Part shown: piece by piece, positions 38,470 through 46,826 of the stretch
Position numbering within the stretch: position 1 is the stretch's first letter
How the letters are laid out: each line of letters opens with the position of its first letter
Assembly: GCF_015354245.1 (NCBI RefSeq)
Contig: NZ_JADKYZ010000003.1
Span: 434,001 to 498,000, forward strand
Length of the DNA: 64,000 nucleotides
From: Diaphorobacter caeni
GTDB taxonomy: Bacteria; Pseudomonadota; Gammaproteobacteria; Burkholderiales; Burkholderiaceae_C
Direction of reading: 5' to 3'
The notes under the pieces: generated by a model
What the model was told of the DNA's origin: nothing
What the model saw: the letters and a program-made list of their open reading frames with translations, nothing else
Databases searched by the model: none
Program-made: the position numbers and the translations under genes

Positions 38470-39429
38470 ATGCAAGCCCTGCTCGACGCCATCCGACACA
38501 TGCCCCGCACCGAGGACGCCACGCGCCTCTTTCACGGTCGCGGCGGCATGCATCCGGGTTGCGAGCATCTGTCGCTCGACGCCTTTCCGCCGGCACTGGT
38601 GCTCACCAGTTTTGCGGAGCTGGATGACACCGCCATTGCGACGATAGGCCAGGCGCTCGAAACCCGCTGGGCCGAGATCGCACCGGGCGAGCCGCTCAAC
38701 TGGGTGCTGCAGATCCGGCTCGTCGGCGGTCAGGGCAGCACGCGGATCATGAGCGGCAGCGTACCCGATCCGCATGTCGTCACCGAGGCCGGAACGCGCT
38801 ACGGCGTGCACGTGGCGCGCGGACAGAACCACGGCCTTTTTCTCGACATGGCGGCCGGTCGGCAATGGGTGCGCGAGCATGTGGCGGCGCGCGCGCCAAC
38901 GCAGGCGCGCGGCTTCAAGGTGCTCAATCTCTTCGCCTACACCTGCGCGTTCTCGGTGGTGGCGATGCAGGCTGGCGCCACGCAGGTCGTCAACATGGAC
39001 ATGAGCCGTGGCGCGATGTCCATCGGCCAGCAGAACCATCGTTTGAACGACGTGGACAAGGGCGCGAGTTTTCTCGCGCACGACATCTTTTCTAGCTGGG
39101 GCAAGATCACGCGCAGCGGCCCTTATGACCTCATCATCGTCGACCCGCCGAGTTACCAAAAAGGCAGCTTCGTCGCAACCAAGGACTACGCGCGCCTCGT
39201 GCGCCGCCTGCCCGATCTGCTCATGCCCGGCGGCCATGCGCTCATCTGCCTGAACGCACCGGAGCTGCCCGCATCCTTCGTTCACGAGCACATGCTGGCC
39301 GAGGCCCCCGAGCTGCAGTTCGTGGAGCGCGTGGCCAATCCACCCGCGTTCGCGGACCGCGATCCGGAGCGCTCGCTCAAGGTGCTTGTCTACCGCACAT
39401 CAGGCGCCGCCGTCACTGCTCCGTCATAA
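38470..39429 (+). CDS. class I SAM-dependent methyltransferase, RlmI/RlmK-like
   Basis: The protein has 319 residues from ATG 38470 (MQALLDAIRHMP). The SAM-binding region is KVLNLFAYTCAFSVVAMQAGATQVVNMDMSRGAMS, and the motif IIVDPPSYQKG is the (D)PP(S/T)Y/F of rRNA base methyltransferases. The N-terminal 80 residues differ from the PUA domain of RlmI, so the protein is shorter than RlmI (about 396). It probably methylates rRNA or a similar nucleic acid. The target is not certain. Confidence 0.85.
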   Translation: MQALLDAIRHMPRTEDATRLFHGRGGMHPGCEHLSLDAFPPALVLTSFAELDDTAIATIGQALETRWAEIAPGEPLNWVLQIRLVGGQGSTRIMSGSVPDPHVVTEAGTRYGVHVARGQNHGLFLDMAAGRQWVREHVAARAPTQARGFKVLNLFAYTCAFSVVAMQAGATQVVNMDMSRGAMSIGQQNHRLNDVDKGASFLAHDIFSSWGKITRSGPYDLIIVDPPSYQKGSFVATKDYARLVRRLPDLLMPGGHALICLNAPELPASFVHEHMLAEAPELQFVERVANPPAFADRDPERSLKVLVYRTSGAAVTAPS

Positions 39430-39481
39430 GAATTTCGCGTCAGCTCATGAAAAAAACAGTTCGCGCGACAGGGCGATGCTT

Positions 39482-39489
39482 GCTATCAT
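39482..39489 (+). promoter_or_regulatory. possible extended -10 of the copper-acquisition cluster
   Basis: TGCTATCAT (starting 39481) has TG one base before a TATCAT -10-like hexamer, 46 bp upstream of the DUF2946 start. No good -35 is visible, which extended -10 promoters can lack. Weak evidence. Confidence 0.3.
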
Positions 39490-39534
39490 CGACACGCTTT
39501 CGCTGATCGCTCTCGACTCTTCCACGCACCACGC

Positions 39535-39909
39535 ATGAACCTGCTGAACCGCATCCGCCAACTGGCATCCGGCCTTCTCGGTCGGTCGATGCTGGCGTGG
39601 CTGCTGCTGTCGCTGGGCGCGGCATCGGCAGCGCCGCTGGTGCACCCGCAGAGCATGGAAATCGTCTGCACGAGCATGGGCGACATCCGTCTCGTCGTCA
39701 CCTCGGATGACGGCGCGCAGACCATGGGCGCATCGCACTGGGAATGCGCGATGTGCCTGCCGTTCACCGCGCCGCCAAGCACTCCGGTCGTGGCGGTTGA
39801 TCCTCCGCCTTCCCCTTATACCCACGCGCTTCAGCCCGTTGAAGCCGCACGCATCGCAGGCATCACTGCCGCACCTCTCCCGGCCCGAGGGCCGCCTCGG
39901 TTCGCCTGA
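39535..39909 (+). CDS. DUF2946 family protein
   Basis: The protein has 124 residues. An N-terminal hydrophobic segment (SMLAWLLLSLGAASAAPL) is a signal peptide or membrane anchor. A conserved part follows (MEIVCTSMGDIRLVV and HWECAMCLPF, with a CxxC), then a proline-rich tail. DUF2946 genes commonly stand next to copper and other TonB receptors. Here a copper-type receptor gene follows 143 bp downstream, and the YcnI-PCuAC gene after that. The CxxC could bind copper; this is inference. Confidence 0.8.
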   Translation: MNLLNRIRQLASGLLGRSMLAWLLLSLGAASAAPLVHPQSMEIVCTSMGDIRLVVTSDDGAQTMGASHWECAMCLPFTAPPSTPVVAVDPPPSPYTHALQPVEAARIAGITAAPLPARGPPRFA

Positions 39910-40052
39910 ATCTTTTTCCCTGACACGCTGATCGTGGTCCGCGTTCGCACTCACGTTGGATCGACATGAGCGCAACCGTTCGCGCGTGTCATGCACACGG
40001 ATTCCCGTGCGGCCCGCACTCGCGCGCCCGCACCGCCAAGGTTTGAACCGAC

Positions 40053-42332
40053 ATGAAAAGTCCCCTGATGGCGCTCGTGCTGAGCGCCGCCGCGCTGCCC
40101 TGCGCGGCCGCCGAAGAAAAGACGCTCGACGCCGTCACCGTCGACGGAGGCCAGGCCAGCCGCCTGCCCACGCAGATTCCCGCCACCATCGAGGGCGTGA
40201 CGCGCGAGGAGATCGCCACGCGCATCAACGCCACCGACAGTGAAGACGCTCTCAAGTACCTGCCCAGCCTCATGGTGCGCAAGCGCTACATCGGCGACTA
40301 CAACCACGCGATCCTCGCCACGCGTTCGTCCGGCACCGGCAACAGCGTGCGCTCGGTGGTCTATGCGGACGGCATTCTGCTGTCCAACTTTCTCGGCAAC
40401 GGCATCGCCAACGGCACCAACTACGCGCCACGCTGGGGTCTCGTCACGCCCGAGGAGATCGAGCGCGTCGATGTGCTCTACGGCCCCTACTCCGCGCAAT
40501 ATGCGGGCAACTCCGCAGGCGCCGTGGTCGACTACGTCACCCGCATGCCCGAGAAATTCGAGGCCCATGTCGGCGCGGGCTATTCCTCGGCACCCACCGA
40601 ACTGTTTGGTTCAGACCGCACCTTCAAAAGCTGGAACACGAGCGCCTCGCTCGGCAACAAGAGCAGCGACTGGTCATGGTGGCTGCACCTCAACCGCACC
40701 GACAGCGAAGGACCACCGCAGACCTTCGTCACCGCGCTGCGCTCCACCGGCAAGCCCGGCAGCGGCACACCCGTCACCGGTGCGGCCACCGGCAGCAACG
40801 TGAACCACCAGCCGTGGTACGTCTTGGGCACCGGTACGCAGTACCACACGACGCAGGACCACCTCAAGGCCAAGCTCGCCTGGGACATCAGCCCCACGCT
40901 GCGCGCGAGCTACACGCTTGGCTGGTGGCGCAACGATTCCAAAGGCCGTCCGCAGTCCTTTCTGCGCGATGCAAACGGCCAGAGCGTCTACAGTGGCGCG
41001 GTCAACGTGAACGGCTCGAACTTCACGCTCGCGCCCACCGCATTCGGTCTGACCAACGATGCGCAGACCCATTGGATGCACGGCTTGCTGCTCAAGAGCC
41101 ACACCGGTGGAACGTTTGACTGGGAACTGGCGGCGAGCCTGTATGACTACGCCAAGGACAACCAGCGCGCGCCCACCACATCCCTGCCCACCGCATTGAA
41201 CGGCGGCGCGGGCACGTTGCAGTCCATGACCGGCAGCGGCTGGAACACGTTCGCGGCCAAGGGCATCTGGAGACCGGAGGGCACGCAAGGCGCGCACATT
41301 GTGGAATTCGGCACCGGGCGCGACGCGTACAAGCTGCGCATCAACAAATCCAACGTGCTCGGCGACTGGCGGGGCGGCGCGGCGAATCCGCAATCCGTTC
41401 TCAGCGATGTCGGCGGAAAAACCGAAACACGTTATCTCTGGGCCCAGGACGCCTGGCGCTTCGCGCCCGACTGGAAAGCCGTCGTCGGTCTGCGCTGGGA
41501 AGACTGGGAAGCCAGACAAGGCTTCACGCAGAACACGGCGCAGACGCTCAACCATGCAAGCCGCAGCGAATCCAATGTCTCGCCCAAGGCCGCAGTCTCC
41601 TGGCAGGCGAGCAGCGACACCCTGCTGCGCGCCGCGATCGGCCGGGCCGTGCGCTATCCGACCACCGGCGAACTGTATGGAGCGACCAGCGGCGGCGAGC
41701 TTGGCTTCATCAACGACCCGAATCTTCGCCCTGAGAAATCCTGGACCGGCGAACTCAGCGCAGAAAAAGATCTGGGCAACGGCATGGGCATCGCACGTGC
41801 CACGCTGTTCCATGAAAGGCTGAATGATGCGCTGATCAGTCAACTGGTCTCCGGCACCACGATCAGCCGCGTACAGAACGTGGACCGCGTGAAGACCACC
41901 GGCATCGAACTTGCGTACAACGCGCAGTCGGTATGGCTGCGCAGCCTGGACTTCGGCGCCAGCCTCACCTACGCCAATTCGCGCATCGTCTCCAATCCCG
42001 GCCTGCCTTCCAGCGAAGGCAAATGGCAGCCCCGCGTGCCCCGCTGGCGCGCAACGGGTCTCGTGAGCTACCGACCCGACACCCGTTGGACGCTCACCGC
42101 CGCCGCACGTTACAGCGGTCGCCAGTTCAACACGCTCGACAACAGCGACACGAACGCGGACACCTATTTCGGCACCAGCAAGTACTTTGTCGTCGACCTT
42201 CGGGCCCATGCGCGCCTCACGCGCGAACTGAGCGCGGCCATCGGCATCGACAACGTGAACAACGAACGCTACTGGAGCTTTCACCCCATGCCGCAACGCA
42301 CGTACACCGCATCGCTGCGCTGGGACCTCTGA
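40053..42332 (+). CDS. TonB-dependent receptor, probable copper uptake (OprC/NosA-like)
   Basis: The protein has 759 residues. The signal peptide ends at about residue 20 (ALPCAAA), followed by a TonB-box-like KTLDAVTVDG and a plug domain (IEGVTREEIATRINATDSEDALKYLPSL, then VDVLYGPYSAQYAGNSAGAVVDYVTRMPEK). The rest is a beta barrel with many alternating aromatic strands, ending YTASLRWDL. It spans the outer membrane and takes energy from TonB-ExbB-ExbD; exbBD lie 30 kb upstream. The copper assignment comes from its neighbours and from its likeness to OprC-type plugs. Confidence 0.88.
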   Translation: MKSPLMALVLSAAALPCAAAEEKTLDAVTVDGGQASRLPTQIPATIEGVTREEIATRINATDSEDALKYLPSLMVRKRYIGDYNHAILATRSSGTGNSVRSVVYADGILLSNFLGNGIANGTNYAPRWGLVTPEEIERVDVLYGPYSAQYAGNSAGAVVDYVTRMPEKFEAHVGAGYSSAPTELFGSDRTFKSWNTSASLGNKSSDWSWWLHLNRTDSEGPPQTFVTALRSTGKPGSGTPVTGAATGSNVNHQPWYVLGTGTQYHTTQDHLKAKLAWDISPTLRASYTLGWWRNDSKGRPQSFLRDANGQSVYSGAVNVNGSNFTLAPTAFGLTNDAQTHWMHGLLLKSHTGGTFDWELAASLYDYAKDNQRAPTTSLPTALNGGAGTLQSMTGSGWNTFAAKGIWRPEGTQGAHIVEFGTGRDAYKLRINKSNVLGDWRGGAANPQSVLSDVGGKTETRYLWAQDAWRFAPDWKAVVGLRWEDWEARQGFTQNTAQTLNHASRSESNVSPKAAVSWQASSDTLLRAAIGRAVRYPTTGELYGATSGGELGFINDPNLRPEKSWTGELSAEKDLGNGMGIARATLFHERLNDALISQLVSGTTISRVQNVDRVKTTGIELAYNAQSVWLRSLDFGASLTYANSRIVSNPGLPSSEGKWQPRVPRWRATGLVSYRPDTRWTLTAAARYSGRQFNTLDNSDTNADTYFGTSKYFVVDLRAHARLTRELSAAIGIDNVNNERYWSFHPMPQRTYTASLRWDL

Positions 42333-42365
42333 ACCTGTTTCTCTTTTTCAAACCAGGACGCCACC

Positions 42366-43265
42366 ATGAAAAACACATCTTCCGCACTCACCATCATCAC
42401 CGCCCTGCTCGCCACGGCCGCAGCGCACGCCCATGTCGTTTTGCCCGCAGGCGGCGCCAACGTCGGTAGCCCGTATGACGCGGCCTTCCGCGTCGGCCAT
42501 GCCTGCAAGGACACCAAGGCCACGACGGCCATCGAGGTCGAGCTGCCCAAGACCTTCCAGTTCAAGGAAGCCGTGGCACGCAGCGGCTGGAAGCTCAGCG
42601 CGCCCGCAACAGGCAGCCAGGGCGGCACGGTGCGCTGGGAGGCCGAAAGCGCGGCCACCGCGCTGCCGGACAGCGAGAAGGCGGCTTTTGTCGTGCGCGG
42701 CGTGCTGCCCTCCAAGGCGCAGACACTGCATTTCCCCGTCCATCAAATCTGCGACACGGGCCGCGCGGATTGGGTCCAGATTCCCACGTCGGCAAACGCG
42801 AGCGAGAAGCCCGAATTCCCCGCGGCACGCCTTGAGGTGTTGCCGGACACCGTCGCCGCCGTGGACGTGCGCGACGCCTGGGTGCGCGCCGCCGTGCCCG
42901 GCCAGAGCGGCACGGGGGCGTTCGTGACGCTGCAGGCTCCGCAGGGCGCGAAGCTGGTGGCCGTGAAATCGGCGGCGGCCGGCGTGGTCGAAATCCACGA
43001 AATGAAGCTCGAGAACGACGTGATGAAGATGCGCGCCATCCCAGCGCTTGACTTGCCTGCGGGCGAGCCGGTCAAGCTTGCGCCGGGTGGACTGCACCTG
43101 ATGATGATGGACCTGAAGCAGCCCATCACCGCAGGCCGTACGCTGGGCTTCACGCTCACGCTGGAGGACGCGAACGGCAAGCGCCGTGATCGCCAGATCG
43201 AAGCGCCAGTGCGCGCGGGCGCTGCTGCGGGCAACGGCGAGCACGGCGCACACCAGCACCACTGA
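42366..43265 (+). CDS. YcnI (DUF1775)-PCuAC copper chaperone fusion protein
   Basis: The protein has 299 residues. Signal peptide cleavage after AHA would leave His23 as the mature N-terminus (HVVLP), the mono-histidine brace of YcnI copper proteins; Trp91 (TVRWEAES) fits the YcnI tryptophan. A PCuAC domain follows from about residue 165 and contains the full H-X10-M-X21-H-X-M motif at His211, Met222, His244 and Met246. The last residues are His-rich (EHGAHQHH). So one periplasmic protein joins two copper-binding domains. It lies 33 bp after the TonB receptor gene, in the same operon. Confidence 0.9.
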   Translation: MKNTSSALTIITALLATAAAHAHVVLPAGGANVGSPYDAAFRVGHACKDTKATTAIEVELPKTFQFKEAVARSGWKLSAPATGSQGGTVRWEAESAATALPDSEKAAFVVRGVLPSKAQTLHFPVHQICDTGRADWVQIPTSANASEKPEFPAARLEVLPDTVAAVDVRDAWVRAAVPGQSGTGAFVTLQAPQGAKLVAVKSAAAGVVEIHEMKLENDVMKMRAIPALDLPAGEPVKLAPGGLHLMMMDLKQPITAGRTLGFTLTLEDANGKRRDRQIEAPVRAGAAAGNGEHGAHQHH

Positions 43266-43397
43266 CCGCAACGCGCACGCGATCATTGCACTGCGAAAGG
43301 GCAACACTGATTCAACCATTCACAACGCCCCTACCAGCAGCACGCAGCGCGGCATTGCCGGACAATCGGGGCATTTTTGGAAGATCAGGAGTTCCCC

Positions 43398-43865
43398 ATG
43401 TCCCAGCATGCCGCGCTGATGCGCCAGGCCGTGCAGCTTGCGCACGACAACCGCGAACGCGGTGGCCGTCCCTTCGGAGCCGTGCTGGTGCGCGGCACGG
43501 AAGTCATCGCCACCGGCATCAACGAGATCGTGCAGTCCCACGACCCGAGCACGCATGCCGAAATGCAGGCCCTCCGTGCGGCCACGCGCGCGCAGGCAAA
43601 CCCCTCGCTCGCGGGCTGCAGCATCTACGCGAGCGGCCATCCCTGCCCCATGTGTCTGGCCGCCATCGTGATGACCGGCGTGGAGAACGTCTTCTTCGCG
43701 TTCGACAACGACGATGCGACACCCTACCGGCTCTCGAGCGAAGGCACCTACCAGCGCCTGCGCTTGAGCCTCACGCCACCTCCGCTGCCGATCACCCGCG
43801 TGGAGACCGGCATCACCGCCGCGCAGCTCTACGGCGATGCGCCCTGGCCCGATGACGTGAAATGA
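43398..43865 (+). CDS. nucleoside deaminase, guanine deaminase-type
   Basis: The protein has 155 residues from ATG 43398; AGGAG lies 7 bp upstream. The zinc site of the cytidine/deoxycytidylate deaminase fold is complete: THAEMQAL (His, Glu) and GHPCPMCLAAIVM (PCxxC). N- and C-terminal blocks (RGGRPFGAVLVRGTEVIATGIN, and TAAQLYGDAPWPDDVK) match bacterial guanine deaminases. It likely converts guanine to xanthine. An MFS gene follows. Confidence 0.88.
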   Translation: MSQHAALMRQAVQLAHDNRERGGRPFGAVLVRGTEVIATGINEIVQSHDPSTHAEMQALRAATRAQANPSLAGCSIYASGHPCPMCLAAIVMTGVENVFFAFDNDDATPYRLSSEGTYQRLRLSLTPPPLPITRVETGITAAQLYGDAPWPDDVK

Positions 43866-43882
43866 AATGAAGTGAAGTGAAG
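43858..43882 (+). repeat. five tandem TGAAR pentamers across a stop codon
   Basis: TGAAA TGAAA TGAAG TGAAG TGAAG. The first copy overlaps the last codons of the deaminase; the rest fill part of the 32-bp gap to the MFS start (43898). Copy-number change would alter the distance to the MFS gene and possibly its ribosome-binding site. Confidence 0.6.
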
Positions 43883-43897
43883 TAGAGCAATCCATCG

Positions 43898-45148
43898 ATG
43901 CAAAACAAAAAGCACAACAGTTCCCCCGCATCCCCTTCCCCATCCGCCTCCTCACTTTCTCCCGCTCTGTGGGTTCTGGTGGTCATCGCCATCACCATCA
44001 ATCTGCGTCCGTTTCTCACCGCCGTCGGTCCGCTCGGACAGGCGATCCGCGACAGCACGGGCATGGGCCTGAGCCAGCTCTCGTGGCTCACGCTGCTGCC
44101 GATGGCGCTCATGGGCGTCGGGGCATGGGTGGCGCCGACGGTGTCGCGATGGATCGGCGCGCGTAGTGCCATCTGCGGCTCGCTGCTGCTGATCGCCTTG
44201 GGCTGCGCGCTGCGGTTGCCGAGCGCTGGCGCGGCAGTGCTGCTCGCCACCGCGGCGCTTTGCGGCGCGGGCGTGGCGCTGATTCAGGGCGTTCTTCCCG
44301 GCGCCATCAAAAGGGAATCTCCGCGCCATGTCGCGCAGATGATGGGGCTGTATTCCTGCGCGCTGATGGGCGGAGGTGCCTTCGGAGCGCAGATTTCACC
44401 GCTTGCGATGCAGTGGGGCTGGGACTGGCGTGCCGCCCTCGCGCTGTGGACGGTTCCGGTGCTTATCGCCCTGCCGCTCGCATGGTACGCATTTGGCCAG
44501 ATCAACGAGCATCATTCAAACAACGCAGTAAGCTCGACACAAACGCAGTCCAGCGACACCGGCTGGCTGATCCGCCGCCCGCGCACCTGGCTGCTCATGG
44601 CCTGCTTCGGCCTCGTCAACGGCGGCTACGCGGCGATCGTCGCATGGCTCGCTCCGTTCTACCAGACCCACGGCTGGAGCGCCGCGAAGAGCGGCACGCT
44701 CGTCGCCATTCTCTCGATCGCCCAGGCGACCGCCGCGCTCACCCTGCCAGCCCTCGCGGCGCGCCATCAGGACCGCAGGCCTTGGATCGCCTTCACGCTG
44801 CTGTGCCAGCTGCTCGGATTCGCCGTGCTGATCTGGTGGCCCGACGCGGCCCCCACGCTCAACGCCATCGTGCTCGGCGTGGGCCTTGGTGGCTGCTTCG
44901 CGCTGATGATGGTGGTGGCGCTCGATCACCTGCCGTCCCCCTCGCAAGCAGGCGCGCTCAATGCGCTGATGCAGGGCGGCGGCTTTCTTCTGGCATCACT
45001 TGCGCCCTGGGTGATTGCGCAACTGCACGAGGCGACGGGGAAGTTTGAATCCGGTTGGATGTACCAGCTCGGCGCGGTGTGCGTGGTGTGCGTGCTGGTG
45101 GCAAGGCTGTCACCTTCGCGCTATTCCGTCGTGATGAAGGCGCCTTGA
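43898..45148 (+). CDS. MFS transporter, CynX/NimT family
   Basis: The protein has 416 residues with about twelve hydrophobic segments. The family opening is present (LWVLVVIAITINLRPFLTAVGPLGQAIRDSTGMGLSQLSWLTLLPMALMGVGAW), as is the GVALIQGVLPGAIK segment. Members export cyanate or 2-nitroimidazole-like compounds; the substrate here is not known, though the deaminase gene just upstream hints at a nucleobase or related compound. The 3' end overlaps the converging MocR gene by 28 bp. Confidence 0.88.
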   Translation: MQNKKHNSSPASPSPSASSLSPALWVLVVIAITINLRPFLTAVGPLGQAIRDSTGMGLSQLSWLTLLPMALMGVGAWVAPTVSRWIGARSAICGSLLLIALGCALRLPSAGAAVLLATAALCGAGVALIQGVLPGAIKRESPRHVAQMMGLYSCALMGGGAFGAQISPLAMQWGWDWRAALALWTVPVLIALPLAWYAFGQINEHHSNNAVSSTQTQSSDTGWLIRRPRTWLLMACFGLVNGGYAAIVAWLAPFYQTHGWSAAKSGTLVAILSIAQATAALTLPALAARHQDRRPWIAFTLLCQLLGFAVLIWWPDAAPTLNAIVLGVGLGGCFALMMVVALDHLPSPSQAGALNALMQGGGFLLASLAPWVIAQLHEATGKFESGWMYQLGAVCVVCVLVARLSPSRYSVVMKAP

Positions 45149-46680
45149 CGCACGGAAGGCCGCACGCCGGACTCCTTCAAAGTCTGCAGGAGAATGAAGA
45201 ACGCCGACTGCATCGTCTCCTCGGGAACGGCCGCGTAGCCCAGCAGCAGTCCCTTGGTGGGTTCCGTAGTACGGTAGTAGCGCGAGAGCGGCCGGCCGAG
45301 CACGCCGCGTGACTGCAGAGTCTGCGCCAGCTGCACGTCATCCGACTGATCGGGCAGTCGCAGCACCAGTTGCAGACCCGCCTGACTGTCGGTCTCCACC
45401 AGAAAGTCCTCGCCCAGATAGCGCAGGATCAGCGTGCGCAGCCACTCGCGGCGGCGGCCATAGAGCACGCGCATCCTGCGGATGTGTGCGGCGTAATGGC
45501 CTTCGCGGATCAGCTCCGCGAGCGCGAGCTGGGTGACCACATGCCCCTCGCGATACAGCTCGGCATGCATGCGGCGCATGGGCGTGACCAGCTCCGGCGG
45601 CAGCACCATGTAGCCCACGCGCAGGCCCGGAAAAAGCGTCTTGCTGAAGGTGCCGATGTAGATCACCGGGGCATCCTGCTCGAGCCCCTGCATGGCCGGA
45701 ATCGGGCGGCTCGCGAAGCGGAATTCGCTGTCGTAGTCATCCTCCAGAATCCACGCGCCGTGCTTGCGCGCATAAGCCAACAGCGCTCTGCGCCGCGCAA
45801 GGCTCATCACCGTGCCGAGCGGGTACTGGTGCGAGGGCGTCACGCAGATCAGCTTGGGGGGCGCGGCCTGCTCGTCGAGCGTGATGCCCTCGCCGTCAAC
45901 GGCCCGGCCCACGACCTCGACACCGGGGGACATGCGCAGCACGTTGGCGATGCCCCAGTAGCCGGGGTCTTCCATCCAGACGGCATCGTACCGATCGACC
46001 AGCGTGCGCACCGTCAGATCGACGGCTTGGTGCACGCCTTCGGTGATGAGGATCTGCTCGGGCGCGCATTGCACCGAACGCGCGACACGCAGGTAATCCA
46101 CCAGCGCCTGCTTGAGCGGCAACGCGCCGCCTGCGGTGTCGTAGGTCAGCATCTCGGGCTGGGCATGGCGCCACAGGCGATTGAGGATGCGCGCGTAGAT
46201 GGCGCGCGGGAACTGCGACACGTCGGGCACGCCCGGCATGAAGGCACCCCACTGCCGGTCCGCCGCCGACGCGTGCGCGAGCACCTGCTGCGCGCCCTGT
46301 GAAAGCACGACCTCGCGGCGGCGCTGTGCAGGCACGGCGACGCTCGTGCGCCCGGACCGTGCTGCGCGCGGTGCTCGCAGCAGGGACTCCGGCGTGGTCT
46401 GCGCCACGAAGGTGCCGCTGCCCACGTGGCTGACCAGATAGCCCTCCACACCCAGTTGCTCGTATGCGTGCGCGACGGTGTTGCGCGAGACGGCAAGCTC
46501 CCGCATCAGCTCGCGCGTGGCGGGCAGGCGCGTGCCGGGCTTGAGCGCGCCCGTGGCGACGCCCTCGCGCAGCAGCGCGCACAACTGCTCAACAAGCGTG
46601 AGGCGCCCCCCGTGCTGCTGCGCATCGGTGCCCCAGCCTTTTTGCAGCAGCCAATCCACACAGACCGAACTTTTCGCCAT
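45121..46680 (-). CDS. MocR/GabR-type regulator (GntR HTH plus aminotransferase-like domain)
   Basis: The protein has 519 residues from ATG 46680, with AAAGG upstream. The GntR winged helix-turn-helix is LVEQLCALLREGVATGALKPGTRLPATRELMRELAVSRNTVAHAYEQLGVEGYLVSHVGSGTFVA. A fold-type I aminotransferase domain follows, with a PLP-binding lysine expected in IYIGTFSKTLFPGLRVGYMVLP. It is divergent from gabT by about 146 bp, so a GabR-like role in GABA catabolism is the natural reading. PLP and GABA would be its effectors. Confidence 0.93.
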   Translation of the reverse strand: MAKSSVCVDWLLQKGWGTDAQQHGGRLTLVEQLCALLREGVATGALKPGTRLPATRELMRELAVSRNTVAHAYEQLGVEGYLVSHVGSGTFVAQTTPESLLRAPRAARSGRTSVAVPAQRRREVVLSQGAQQVLAHASAADRQWGAFMPGVPDVSQFPRAIYARILNRLWRHAQPEMLTYDTAGGALPLKQALVDYLRVARSVQCAPEQILITEGVHQAVDLTVRTLVDRYDAVWMEDPGYWGIANVLRMSPGVEVVGRAVDGEGITLDEQAAPPKLICVTPSHQYPLGTVMSLARRRALLAYARKHGAWILEDDYDSEFRFASRPIPAMQGLEQDAPVIYIGTFSKTLFPGLRVGYMVLPPELVTPMRRMHAELYREGHVVTQLALAELIREGHYAAHIRRMRVLYGRRREWLRTLILRYLGEDFLVETDSQAGLQLVLRLPDQSDDVQLAQTLQSRGVLGRPLSRYYRTTEPTKGLLLGYAAVPEETMQSAFFILLQTLKESGVRPSVRQGAFITTE

Positions 46681-46755
46681 CGCGTCGCCTTTGCCTTTCC
46701 CCAATCCCGCAAGCCGCCCAAATTGACCCCCTATTCTCATGCAAAAGTGGAGCCA

Positions 46756-46780
46756 TTCAAGGGGCTAATTTCACGTTCAA
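46756..46780. promoter_or_regulatory. TTCAA direct repeats in the gabR/gabT region, candidate operator
   Basis: TTCAAGGGG starts at 46756 and TTCAATGGA at 46776, exactly 20 bp apart (about two helical turns) and in the same orientation. They lie 50-70 bp upstream of gabT. MocR/GabR regulators bind direct repeats, so this is a plausible operator. Short motif, so uncertain. Confidence 0.35.
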
Positions 46781-46826
46781 TGGAACCTTGTCGCAACACC
46801 GATCACCCAACTCCCAAGGATTGCCC

